From Colletotrichum lupini (lineage: Eukaryota; Ascomycota; Sordariomycetes; Glomerellales; Glomerellaceae), in assembly GCF_023278565.1 (NCBI RefSeq), contig NC_064678.1, forward strand, positions 4,836,001 to 4,900,000: a stretch of 64,000 nucleotides of DNA, read 5' to 3'. Positions within the stretch are counted from its first letter, which is position 1, and each line of letters begins with the position of its first letter. The notes beneath the pieces are model-generated. The model did not search any database, was not told the DNA's origin, and saw only the letters and a list, made by a program, of their open reading frames with translations. Position numbers and translations under genes: made by a program. Positions 10,895 through 21,381 of the stretch are shown here, piece by piece.

Positions 10895-11761
10895 ATGTCT
10901 CCCACTGACCAGAGACCAAGGCAACCCCAAACCATAATCTGGCTCAAGACCTCAGACCAGTCCTTTGCAATCCACAAGTCCCTCCTAGTAGAGTCCTCAA
11001 AATACTTCCAACGCTGCCTCGACGGACCCTTCGCCGAATCCCACACAAACACAATCGACCTCAACGACACCGACGACAACGCAGACGGAAACGACGGCGA
11101 AGTCAACGTCAGCATCAGCCCGCTGACCCTAGGCACCTACGTGAAACTATGCTACTTCACCCGCCTCACGGCCCAGCGCGTCAAACGCTGCCGCCGCAAC
11201 GCGGCGGACCGCCCGGGCGAGGACGCCGTCTACTACGAGGTCTCCCCCTTCTCCCTGAAACCCTGCGACATGCACACCCCGCACGACCTGACGGAGCTCG
11301 TCGACATGTGGTCCCTCTGCGACCGCTTCCACGACGACCTGCTCCTGGGGAAAGTGTCCACCGCCATCCGCGAGACGCTCGACGTCGGGGCCGCGAAGCT
11401 CGGCGGCAGCTGCGGCGGCGGCGGCGGAGGCGGTGATGCACAGCAGCAACACGGCGCCGAGTGGTGGGTCTTCAACTTCGCCAACGGCTACGTCGCGCTG
11501 GCGAGCCTTCACCGGAGGAGAGACGACGACGTCGAGGGGTTGATGGAGAGGTTGCGGGATCTGTTTGTGCAAAACTGTTCGCCGGCTTCGTGGGAGAGGC
11601 TCGCGGGCCAGTTGCCTAGCGAGTTCGTGGTTGCGGCGTCGATTGCGTTCCAGGCCAAGATGGCGACGTTGATGCCGCACGAGGCGGCGATTGCAAGGGT
11701 CAATGGGGCGAGTCTGTGTTATGAGTGTAAGACTAGGGTGCAGACGGCTTTGAAGAGATGA
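10895..11761 (+). CDS. BTB/POZ-domain protein
   Basis: A single exon of 288 aa from ATG 10895; an in-frame ATG at 10811 would add 28 residues. The N-terminal half carries a BTB/POZ fold signature typical of fungal BTB proteins: IWLKTSDQSFAIHKSLLVESSKYFQRCLDGPF, here quoted only as its key parts (FAIHKSLL and SSKYFQRC), followed by the second half of the fold (LGTYVKLCYFTRL) and a helical region (ELVDMWSLCDRFHDD). BTB domains mediate dimerisation and binding to cullin-3 or chromatin partners. No DNA-binding or Kelch domain follows. A poly-Gly run of about seven residues near position 180 and an acidic Asn/Asp stretch near 60-75 are low-complexity linkers. Fungal genomes carry many such proteins of unknown role. 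Confidence 0.75.
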   Translation: MSPTDQRPRQPQTIIWLKTSDQSFAIHKSLLVESSKYFQRCLDGPFAESHTNTIDLNDTDDNADGNDGEVNVSISPLTLGTYVKLCYFTRLTAQRVKRCRRNAADRPGEDAVYYEVSPFSLKPCDMHTPHDLTELVDMWSLCDRFHDDLLLGKVSTAIRETLDVGAAKLGGSCGGGGGGGDAQQQHGAEWWVFNFANGYVALASLHRRRDDDVEGLMERLRDLFVQNCSPASWERLAGQLPSEFVVAASIAFQAKMATLMPHEAAIARVNGASLCYECKTRVQTALKR

Positions 11762-12494
11762 AGATAGATGTACGTTTTTCTCTTGGATCCGTTTCTAATG
11801 ATTGTTTCGGCTGCAAATGGGATGCCAAAGCGGTCATTTTTCGGCTGTGACAGCAGAAGAGGAATTCCTTCAGACCTGCCATGAGGGCTATTATTGAGTT
11901 GATGTGGATTCCCTTACACTATGAAGACCAGATTACGTCTGTCTTATAGGGTAAGCCAAAGTCGATGCACGGTGGTGTTTGTTTTGGGATCAAAGCCTTG
12001 GTGGTCTACGATCCTCGTGGTTCCCTCCATCCTGTATCTTGGACAAAGACAATAGACAGAATCGCTGGCTGTATGAGTACTCCTCATGTTCTGAAAACCG
12101 ATAGATAGGCCCAGACTTTGGCTGCTCCACAGTGAGGGCTGAAAATCACTATGATCACCTGCTTGGATGACGGTGAGTAGCCCTCGATATCTCATGGCTG
12201 ACATGCAGAGGAGCTTCAACTGATCAACGTCTACGAGATCCCTCAATCACCGTGATATCCCGCATATAACTCTGCTTGAAATGTAAAGCAGATATCATTG
12301 ATGCACGTAATACCTGAGCCGAATTCTTTCCTCCCACCCAACCATCTTTTGTACGCGCCACAATGGTATACATGGAACCGACACCCCTCGAACCCCTTTC
12401 TATATGCACCTAATCTGCTCCACCAGCTTCAACAAACACACTTCATCATCTCTTTAAAACTCTCTTACACCAAACATCCATCCCCATCACATCC
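11762..12494. other. Intergenic region between convergent genes
   Basis: Contains the 3' ends of the BTB gene and, on the other strand, the Nit2-type amidase. Only short frames without recognisable domains are present. Confidence 0.5.
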
Positions 12495-13493
12495 TCATTG
12501 CTTTCCCTGACTAACATCAGGATACACATCAAACCTCCTCTGCGAATTAATAGGAATATTCCTCCTCGCCTCCTCAATCTTCTCACCCTCCAACTCCCAC
12601 GAAACGGTTCCCTCCCCCTCCTCCGCCTCGACAAGCACATTCGCCATCGGGTCGATAATCAACGAGTGTCCCCAAGCGTGGTACGTCGCGCCCATGTCCC
12701 GCGCGGGACTGCACATGGCCACGTAAATCTGGTTATCCACCGCCCTCCCCTGCCCCAGCAGCCGCCAGTGCATCGGCCCCGTCGTCAAGTTGAAGGCGCC
12801 CGGGTACACGAGCGCGAAGCACCCCCTGCGCGCGGCGATGGCCGCCAGCTCGGGGAACCGCACGTCGTAGCAGATGGCCACCGAGATCCGCCCGTACTCG
12901 GGGAGGTCCACGACGGTGACCTGGTCGCCGGGGCTCAACACCTCGCTCTCCTTGAAGGTGATCTTGCCCGGGATATCGATGTCGAACAGATGCACCTTGC
13001 GATGCGTCGCCAACAACTTCCCCTCGGGCGAAAAGATCAAGCTCGTGTTGTAGAATTTCCCCGTCTCGGCATCCAGCTCCGGGACGGAGCCACCGACGAG
13101 GTAGCTCCCGCTCTCGCTCGCCATGGCCGCCAACGCGTGGAAGCTGGGGCTCTGTTCCTTGGTGGGCGGGGACGGGAGCAGCGTCTCGGCGTACTTTGGG
13201 AAGTAGTCGCACCCGTAGGGCGAGTTGAAGCACTCGGGCAGGACGACGATTTTGGCGCCGGCGGCGCTGGCCTGGAGGACCTTGGCGCGGGCGTTGGCGA
13301 GGTTGGCGGCCTTGTCGGCGCCCGAGGCGAGCTGGATGCAGGCTAGCTTGACGGGCTTCTTGAGCACCGGGGACGGGAGGGACGACATCTTGCGGACGTT
13401 GCGATGAAAGTTGCCAAAGGGGACGAGGCGGTGGGCAGGAGAGTTGGTGATTGTTGTTGATAGGGTGCGTAGAGTGCGGAAGGCGAGGCGCAT
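12495..13493 (-). CDS. Nit2-type omega-amidase (carbon-nitrogen hydrolase)
   Basis: An intronless gene of 332 aa. It has the nitrilase-superfamily catalytic triad: Glu87 (VVLPECFNSPYG), Lys166 (HRKVHLFDID) and Cys208 (VAICYDVRFPE). The sequence HLFDIDIPGKITFKES is characteristic of the Nit2/NIT3 subgroup, which hydrolyses alpha-ketoglutaramate and alpha-ketosuccinamate and repairs side products of transamination. The first 35 residues are rich in Arg, Ser and Thr and lack acidic residues, like a mitochondrial presequence. An internal Met36 (13,388) would start a cytosolic form, so dual targeting from two starts is likely. Most of the conserved core begins at about residue 47. It is adjacent to, but unrelated to, the Galpha gene further right. 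Confidence 0.92.
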   Translation of the reverse strand: MRLAFRTLRTLSTTITNSPAHRLVPFGNFHRNVRKMSSLPSPVLKKPVKLACIQLASGADKAANLANARAKVLQASAAGAKIVVLPECFNSPYGCDYFPKYAETLLPSPPTKEQSPSFHALAAMASESGSYLVGGSVPELDAETGKFYNTSLIFSPEGKLLATHRKVHLFDIDIPGKITFKESEVLSPGDQVTVVDLPEYGRISVAICYDVRFPELAAIAARRGCFALVYPGAFNLTTGPMHWRLLGQGRAVDNQIYVAMCSPARDMGATYHAWGHSLIIDPMANVLVEAEEGEGTVSWELEGEKIEEARRNIPINSQRRFDVYPDVSQGKQ

Positions 13494-15719
13494 TGTATGT
13501 TGGAAGAAAGGGCTACGTACTTTCCGAAGCGGAGGGGGTTGCGATTTGCGAGTGACGTTTGGTTCGGCGCGGTGGTGGTGGTGGGGGGAGGAACGATAAC
13601 GGCGGGGTAGCTGCCGTGACGGGCTTCGCGGTCGGAGCTCATCCCTGCGGTTCGGCTATTGACCGCATATCGCACTGTGTTTGTAGCATTCGGAGAGACG
13701 AATTCCTACAGTGCGAGGTACCTTTCACGGCTCCGAATTGTCCGATCCGTTATCGGGAAATTGAATTGCTTCGGCCCGGCTCCGATTGGCCTTTACCTTG
13801 GACTCCCCCGCGTTCAGCCGCCGCTAATCACTTTGTTTTCTCCTTGGACATTCCTTACTCCGTGATCAAGAAGGACCCTTGCTCATCATCACGCCTCCAT
13901 ATATAGTACGCAGTATTGTATTATCTCATTGATATACGGCTAGTGTCTTCCGAATTCTCATCGTCGTTTAAAATATAAGACCAGTCGTAGTATGCCACCT
14001 CGAATCACACAGACCTCATCGAGTAGAATCGATTCAATCCTCCGAATCATCCCTCCATCCCCGAAACACAAGACACATAGACTCCATCGCCATGCCTACC
14101 ATCCCCCATGGTGATGAATACCCTCCCACCTACACTCTCCCGGGCCGAGTAGGTAAAGGAATGTTTCTACGTAGCTTATAAGCTAGGGAGCAATCCACAA
14201 CAGACATTCCATACCCCAACAAAGATCCCAGATCTCAACGCTACGGGAACCGGGCTACAGCTTTACCGTGGCACGCAAACTGAACCCACCTAACCCAGCA
14301 ACATCGGAACCTAACCAAGACTCGTTTGCGATTCCCGTGCCACACCTTACATTCCAGGTCAACTTACATACCAGCGAATGAACCCAAGCAATCGGTAAAC
14401 CTCACGACGCACCGGTTGGCCGTCCGCCGCCGCCTTTCTTGCTTTACCCCAGGCGACGGGCTGAGATAGAATGCAAAAGAAAGGAAAATCAGAAATCCCC
14501 AACGACGTTGTAACAGGCACGCACCCTTACTTACCCCAATCTCTCTTCCTCCCGATAAACAGCTGAATCTTTTTTTTTTCGGCAGCCTGCCTGGCGACGT
14601 TCGTCCGGCCAAATCAGCTCTTGCTTCCCCCGCGTGAAACATCTTCTTTGTAAGCTCATGTTTGGGGTATCACAAAATCCGAAACCATGACAAGCCCAGT
14701 CCAGTCCAATTCTCCCGGACGCCAGTTATCGGTGAGAGCACGACGTAGTATCAATAACCGTTGCAGTCTGGTCCCAACCCAACTCCTTGGGTCGGATATG
14801 CCACTCCTACATGAAAGCTTAAAATTGAGGCTGATGTTTCTTCAATGCGAAGAGTGTCAGGCATTGGAGGCTCGACCGAAAATAAACTCCATCGAACAAG
14901 ATCCCTTTACATATTTAGAGCATACGCATTGGGCGGTCATCAGACGGAATTTTTAACATGTTTTATCTGATTTTTTCCTTTTCTCTTGCAAATGAGATAG
15001 CTGCTTGCTCTGTAGCCCGCGGCGCTTCCGCCTCGCAGCATAAATCCACACACATGTCTTTCCCCTGACCCCCAATGTGAGCGGCAAAGCTTTGAAACAC
15101 TTGATTAGGTATCAATCCATCGTTACGCGAATCCAATTCTGCTCGGCCTCTCTCTCCACTCGCTCCCGTTTCGTCTCATACTAACCACCCTTCGCAACCT
15201 GCTCCGCCTTCTTTCCTTTCTTCCCATGAGCCTCAACCTTGAAGCTCCGAGTTGGGACCACTCTCAGTGGTTTGTTTACTGTTCTTCTACTGGCCTCGGC
15301 TGCGCGGTACCAACGACCGCTGTGATGATAATAATATGCAGAAAAAATAGCCGAGTGATCCACCCACAAATTTTTTTTTGCCAAACTCTCTGTTCAGACC
15401 AACGCCGGCATATGAACAATAGATGACGAGAAATTAGACACAAAGGAAGTGGAGTAATATACATCCATATCGGTGCCGGCGTCCGCAATGGACTCGCTGA
15501 TGTATCGCGACCGGGAGGCCCAGGCGTGTAATCGCAAATATACGACAAAGTGGCAATCATCGTGAATGACTAGCGCCGCTGGGCGGGGCCGTGATGAGCT
15601 TAGGAAAGCCGGAAAGACCGCGGGTATCGATTAGAGTTGGCATGTTTCATGCATGCCGTGGGGTGGGGGATTGAGGATAATCATAGGCCACCTGGTGACC
15701 CAATATCGCTGGCTCTGCT
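13494..15719. other. Intergenic region upstream of the amidase and downstream of Galpha
   Basis: About 2.2 kb without a supported gene. Pyrimidine- and purine-rich promoter-like tracts occur near 13,500-13,600, and a TATATA-containing spot near 13,900 (CATATATAGTACG). Several short frames exist on both strands but none shows a known domain or plausible intron structure. Confidence 0.5.
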
Positions 15720-17089
15720 TTATAGTATCAGCTGCTTGAGGTTGCGCTGGATAATCATATCCTGGACCGAGCCCATCGTGATCTTGAGCAGGTTCGTATC
15801 AGTGGCGTTCGTGAAATGTCCGTAAATTTCCTTCTCGGTGTTTCGGTTGAGGGCGCGGAACTTGTCCAAGAAGTACTTGCTGGCAGACTTCCAGTCTTCG
15901 GCGGGGCCGTGGTAATCCGTGAAACCGTGCGACGTGATTGGGTTGTTAGGGAGCTTCTCCTTGAAGAGATCCATCTTGTTCAGAAAGAGGATAAGGGCAG
16001 ACTTCGTGAACCAGTGCGAGTTGGCAATCGACTCCCAGAGCATGAGCGCTTCGTTCATTTGGTTCTGTTGGGTTGGTCAGCTTGACAGAAAGCGAGAAAA
16101 AATAGACTCGGTCACACTTACGCCGTCCTTGTCCTCGACCAAACATTGATCGTATCCGCTGATGGCGACAAGGAAGAGCAAGCAATTGACATTTTCGAAG
16201 CAGTGGATCCACTTCTTCCGTTCTGAACGTTGGCCACCGACGTCGAACATGCGGTATGTCAGTTGACCGAGGTCGAAAACCGTTTCGGTGATTCCCGTGG
16301 TTCGCAGTCTTGATCGCAACAAATCTTGGTCTGTGGGCTCGTAGCTCGCATCCCAAATGCGGTCCAAATCGTCACAGAAGCTATATCGGTTAGGCATATT
16401 GTCTGCAAAGGCAGGTGGTGCGACAGTATGCTTACTATGCCAGGTTGTCGTGGAGGGCGAACTCGTTGCCCTTTGCTATTGCCTGCTTGACACCACTGTC
16501 GACCCAGAGTTCTTTGACAGGTTGCAGGTAATCGCGCGGGAGAGGGTCTTGGGCGTTGATCTCGTGTTCCACCAAGATATGCGCCATGTGCTTCTGTAAG
16601 AGACACCATGTGTTAGCCGGGCCGTTCTATTCATTGCACGCACGAAGAGTGACAGGATGTCTCGAGGTTGTCGCACGCAATTGGCGTCAACATGAGCTTT
16701 ATCGGGGGTCGCTTGCCTCATTTTCGGGGTTGCTGAACTCGATTCCCATTTCGGTCATGGCATCTTGGATCAAACGGAATGATTGGACAATGTTGTTGAA
16801 CACGACCGGCTTCCATTCGAGCTTTTCGTTCTTGCTGAAACCTTGTGCGTAAATCAACTTCATTTGCTTCAGGACAGTGGATTTTCCAGATTCTCCGGCA
16901 CCTGTGCAAATGAAAACAAAGTCAGCGCACGAACAGATTCATTGTGCTAGTTAGCGATCGCGACAACATACCCAGCAACAACAGCTTAACTTCTTTGGAT
17001 AGGCGCTTCTCATCTTGTCGGATCATGCGGTCGAGGTCGCGCGAACGAGCACCACCGCCGTCATCTTTTGTTCGAGCCCCGAAACACAT
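15720..17089 (-). CDS. Heterotrimeric G-protein alpha subunit, fungal group II (GNA-2-like)
   Basis: Five exons: 17089-16972, 16901-16717, 16593-16436, 16380-16122 and 16064-15720. They join in frame to 354 aa, the standard Galpha length. Visible motifs are the P-loop GAGESGKS (residues 40-47), switch II DVGGQRSERKKW, NKMD (guanine specificity) and the C-terminal NLKQLIL tail that contacts receptors. The N-terminus MCFGARTKDDGG lacks Gly2, so it is not N-myristoylated, but Cys2 could be palmitoylated. This start and tail fit the GNA-2/MagC class as I recall it; it is not the group I class with a pertussis-toxin cysteine four residues from the end. Intron 2 (16716-16594) begins with GC instead of GT. 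Intron 3 has its branch (GCCTAAC) unusually close to the acceptor. It acts at the plasma membrane in cAMP/MAPK signalling from GPCRs. Confidence 0.93.
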
Positions 17090-20000
17090 ATTGGTGTAGG
17101 GACGTTTATCGCCGAATAACTTGGGTGCACGAAGGAGCCGGCGCGGTGACGCTGAACAAGTGTTGGGGCAAAAAAGAAAAGAAAGTAACGCGTTCAGTCG
17201 GTAAGAAAAAGTGTGGGCAGAAACCGAGAAACAATCAATGAGGCGGACCGGTGGAGATGGTAACGGTCTAAGGCGAAAACGAGGTGGAAGAAGAAATGCG
17301 AGCAGCTAGTTCCGGGGATGAGGGTTCTTGGAGGAATTCGCGTCGAGGTCCAGGTAGGATTGGAACGGTCTCGCAATGGTCCGAGGGCGTTGAAGGTCGG
17401 CAAGATCAGACGAAGAGATGAAGATAAGAGCGATGAGAGGTTGACCGGGCCGGGATGGAAGAAAAAGGGTCGATTTGGATCGTAATCTCAGCGTGACGCA
17501 GGTGAAGCGCAAGGCGCAAGGCGGGGAGGATGGGGGGAAAGAGAGATTGGAAGTCGAGTCGAGTCGAGTCGAGGCGAGACAACAAGGCGACGGGAGCGAC
17601 GGCGAGGGCGGATGGCGTGGGTAGAAGAATCGAAATGCAATGCCTGCCCGTAGGTATGAAGTGCGGTGCGGTGTGGTGTGGTGTGGTGGTGCAGTGCTCT
17701 GCGGCGTGCCTGTCTCTGGCTGTACACCTTTTGGAGGTCCAGGTTTGAGGAATAAGACGGGCGGGAGTGGGCAGAGGAAGCTTTTGTCGGTTTTGTTCTT
17801 GTTCCCGCTGGCAGGTTAGAGAAAAACAAAAACCGCTAAGACTCTAGGGGGCGTTCGTAGCGGACGCCCGGTGAGCTGCGGGTTGCTAATGTTAATCCTC
17901 CTGCTCAGGTGTTTTGCTGCCCAGCGAGGCCAATGGCGGGTCAGGGGAGAGAACTAACGGGCTAGCGCAGGAATTGGAGAAAGGAACGATGACGACGATG
18001 ATGTGAGGAGCAGACAAGAAGCTGAGGCCAGACGAGACGAGACGTGACAGTGACACACAGAGGCTGTTAAGCTATGTTGGTGATGACCAAGCGAGATTGA
18101 TGTGATGAGGGTAGCCAAGTGCTGGGAGAAAGATCGAGGAAGACGGCGGACACGCACGGAACGGGGAAGGAAGATTGGAAGCAAATAGGAGAAGAGGAGG
18201 AAGAGAGCGAGAAAGAGAAGTCGAAGTAGACGAAGCAGACAGGTTGTTCTGCAGCAGAAGAAGAAGAACAAGCCAAAGTGCTGTACCTATCCGTACGGGG
18301 ATACTTGGTACCCAAACGCACGCACAAAGAGCAAACTATGAAGTACCGCCCTCTTCACTACCTACTGCTCATGCTCCTGGGACTTGGGACCTGCTCAGTC
18401 ACCTCACCTCATCCATCTGGAGCGCTCCGTGCTCTGTGCTCCATGCTCCTCACCTCATGGTATCCGTAAGGTACGGAGTACATTATGTGCTTATTACCTG
18501 ATTCAATTTCATTAGCTGTCAACACTTGGTACCCTCCGTGCCTCCCTCGTCCTTGCCTCCGTCGATGGTCTCCGTTGACAAGGTACCATCGGGCCCCGTT
18601 CCATCACTTGCCGTGGCCATGGTATGTACGGATAGAGTAGGTATGAACCGAGGACGGCTGGATACGCAAAGTACCTTGTGGTGGTCAGGCAGGGTAAAGG
18701 TACCTCGCTTCGTACATTGGTTAGACGGGAAAGAGAGTCACGCAAGTGCTGGTCCCGGGTATGGGTACGTATGCTTGTCCTTGGGCTTGACTCCTGGCAA
18801 TGGCATGGGCAAGCAAACAGAACAGGGTTGATGCGACTTTGCTGTGTCTATGGAAGCATGGATTATCTAGTCTAGATTGAATGATTATTCTCTGTACCCG
18901 TGTTCCTCCATGCATGGCGTACTGTGGTAGTACTGAGTAGACTCTGAACTGCTGCACTGCAAAGGTGAATAGCCGCACAACAAACGCCCACCACCACCAC
19001 CGCCACGACGTCGATCACGACCCTGACTCTATGGAATGCCAGTCCGACCACCTTCGATGCTACCTCGCTGTACCCGTATAACCGAATTCATTCTAACCAA
19101 CAGACCTTTGCTAGAGCTAGAGCTGCAGCATAGCTTATCCGTTGGAAAGCAAAAAAGAAAAAGAAATGCGACATGAACAGGAGAGCGGGAACAGGAACAT
19201 GCGGAACTCTTGAGCCGGGGTGGTAGCAGTACCTGCCTCAACTTGCATGTCCCGAGTACGTACCTTGCTCTAGATTTCCACCTAAGGCAAGAGAAGAACG
19301 GGATGCAAGTGGGTCCATTTCCTGACGTACCTGGCTTGTATCGCCGGTCTGATTCGTCTTGTCATCCCGGCCCGCTCTTGCCGCAGAATTGCAGCTCACG
19401 AGACTTGGCAGCTACTTGTGCTGGGGTACTCTCAAGTCTGTCCGCGCCTTCCTTGCACTTGCATTAGAAAGCAAGCCACCTCCAGTTCCCCGTCGCACCG
19501 TCCACTGTCCAGTGACTCCGGTCGCCTTAGTACACAGGCATGAAGGCACGCCAATCCTCGTCTCCTCTGTGCAAAGCTACGAATGCCGTCTTCAGGCTTC
19601 ACCACCTCTGATACCTCTTTCTCTTTGGTCAGATATTCAGTCCGCCATCATCTCAGACATTTCATCCGTCGCTCAACCAATCCAATGGCTCGTTGAAACT
19701 ACTTCTTCTTCTTCTCGGAGCCGGACAGTTCCTCGGGACCCAGCCGAACGAACCATCTCATGAATGCCCTCTCTTTGACCCTCATCGAGGATCGACTTCG
19801 CCGCATCCCCCAGTGCTTCGCACGCGACCCTCACAACCCTCTCGACACTCATGTCATGCTCCTCAATGCACCACAAATGCATCTATATATCGAATACCTA
19901 CCTCTCAGCAGCCACAACGTAAGCTTTCTGGCTGAGTTCCCTAGGTGCTAGCAGCCACTCGAATAATCTCTAGTCGCCAGTCTGGACGTGCTTTCGAAGA

Positions 20001-20362
20001 AGACCTATGTCATGGTTTGACGCACACCCTTTCGCATGCACAATGTTGGGCCGGAGTGTCCCAGAAATGCAGGTTGCGAGCTGCAAACTGCCATGCCTCA
20101 TAACTTCATGCACAAGGAGAGAAGCCAACGGTCACAGCAAACAAGCCGAAAGCCAATAGACTCTTGCAGATTCAGAGTACAATGGCACATGGCTGCGTCG
20201 ATTCAACAACTCTCAACCTCGAACCGTCTGGTCTGCCGTCAAAACACCACCCCAATCCGCGTCGCCTGTCTCATCCTGCCCTCACCTGCGGATACCTACA
20301 CCACCTTCAAAGACTTGTTCGATATGCTTCAAACTCAAAAGATTAACGGGCTCCGCCCACAA
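17090..20362. other. Long gene-poor upstream region of Galpha with simple repeats
   Basis: More than 3 kb with no supported gene. Read on the minus strand, 17,100-18,270 is a pyrimidine-rich leader/promoter of the Galpha gene with many small upstream frames. It includes four GTCGA units (17,553-17,572) and a GTG-rich run near 17,664-17,692. From 18,281 to about 18,935 the tetramer GTAC is strongly over-represented. A 69-codon minus frame (19,882-19,673) looks protein-like, with an acidic end, but has no recognisable family. Confidence 0.5.
17553..17572. repeat. GTCGA tandem repeat
   Basis: Four perfect head-to-tail copies of the pentamer GTCGA lie in the presumed 5' leader or promoter of the Galpha gene. 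Confidence 0.85.
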
Positions 20363-21139
20363 TCAACATAGGACTGCGACAGATCCGCGGCCATCCCGTT
20401 CACACCATGGACCAATCAATGGCTCAGTTGCTGTTGGCTGTGCTGTCAAATAACACCTGGGCAGCGCATCAATCAAAGGCTCCAGTTGAGCCTTCAATTT
20501 GGCTGAGTATCCGTTCTCAGTATGGAGCGTCATCGTGGCATTCCACACAACAGACGGAAAGACAGGGCCACTTCGATCCTCCAGGCCCCTGCGTGACACC
20601 AGATCGCTGCCACAAAACCCCAATTGAGCCTCTACTCCGGAAACGCCTCGTGGACCGAGCTCTTCGTCTGCCTCCTTCTCGTGCGCGAACCCGCCGTCGC
20701 ACCCGCAGCCGTAGCCAGCTCGCGCCTCGCCCTTCAGCAGGTCATCGCTACATGTTGCTTGCGGAAACACGTCCCCACTCGACGACGCCTCTTTCGTTGC
20801 TTCCATATCTAGCGGCTCGCCACGCAGCCACATCAAGTATTGGACCTTCCTCCATCTGCCATACGACGGCATTCTATCCGCGAAGAGCTTTGGCCAATGC
20901 TTCCGCTTTCGATAGGTAACAATGTTTTCTCTGCAGTCAAGCCTTCTTCCAACGCATGGCACAACCATGATGCCAGCTTTTTGTTTCGAATAGCGGGGGT
21001 CCTGGCCGAACACGTCCGCTCTCGGGGAAAGCATGTCACCCCCTGATTCATGCAATTGCAACGCCGCCAGTAGAACACGACTCTGGCAGTCTCTCGTCTT
21101 GCCCCAGGGTCGCATTCTGCTAGACTTTTTCCCCAACAA
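20363..21139 (-). CDS. Orphan open frame, uncertain protein
   Basis: A 258-codon frame without stops. It contains a Cys- and Gly-rich middle (GYGCGCDGGFAHEKEADEELG) and ends in ERDGRGSVAVLC. No domain is recognised, and there are no clear signal peptide, membrane segment or introns. It lies next to a repeat copy whose right end is at 21,381 and might belong to that element. The GC content of the stretch is fairly high, which alone makes long open frames more likely, so it may be non-coding. Confidence 0.25.
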   Translation of the reverse strand: MLGKKSSRMRPWGKTRDCQSRVLLAALQLHESGGDMLSPRADVFGQDPRYSKQKAGIMVVPCVGRRLDCRENIVTYRKRKHWPKLFADRMPSYGRWRKVQYLMWLRGEPLDMEATKEASSSGDVFPQATCSDDLLKGEARAGYGCGCDGGFAHEKEADEELGPRGVSGVEAQLGFCGSDLVSRRGLEDRSGPVFPSVVWNATMTLHTENGYSAKLKAQLEPLIDALPRCYLTAQPTATEPLIGPWCERDGRGSVAVLC

Positions 21140-21179
21140 TAATTCAGATCAGCATTACAGGCTCCAGTGGGAAAATGAG

Positions 21180-21381
21180 CGCTGATTCTGGTTGAAACCA
21201 CAGCGCCACTTGCGGACCTCGATGGCAGGCAGTCAGCAGTACAGTCATCTTTCTCTCATGGCAAGCTTGAAAAAGCATCTCAATTCAAGTGCTGGGTGGG
21301 CACTATACTGTTTTATTAAAACTGTATTCTTGTACTTGTGACTCAGAAAGAATTAACTTTCTTCGATAACAAGGTACTTAG
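21180..21381 (+). repeat. Unmutated copy of a repeat element (right end)
   Basis: The last 117 bases (21,265-21,381) align without gaps to 24,321-24,437 with 19 differences, all of them G or C here against A or T there. Gapped similarity continues leftward to about 21,180 and perhaps further. The right boundary is sharp: both copies end in GGTACTTAG and then diverge. The left boundary and the element class are not known. Confidence 0.8.
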
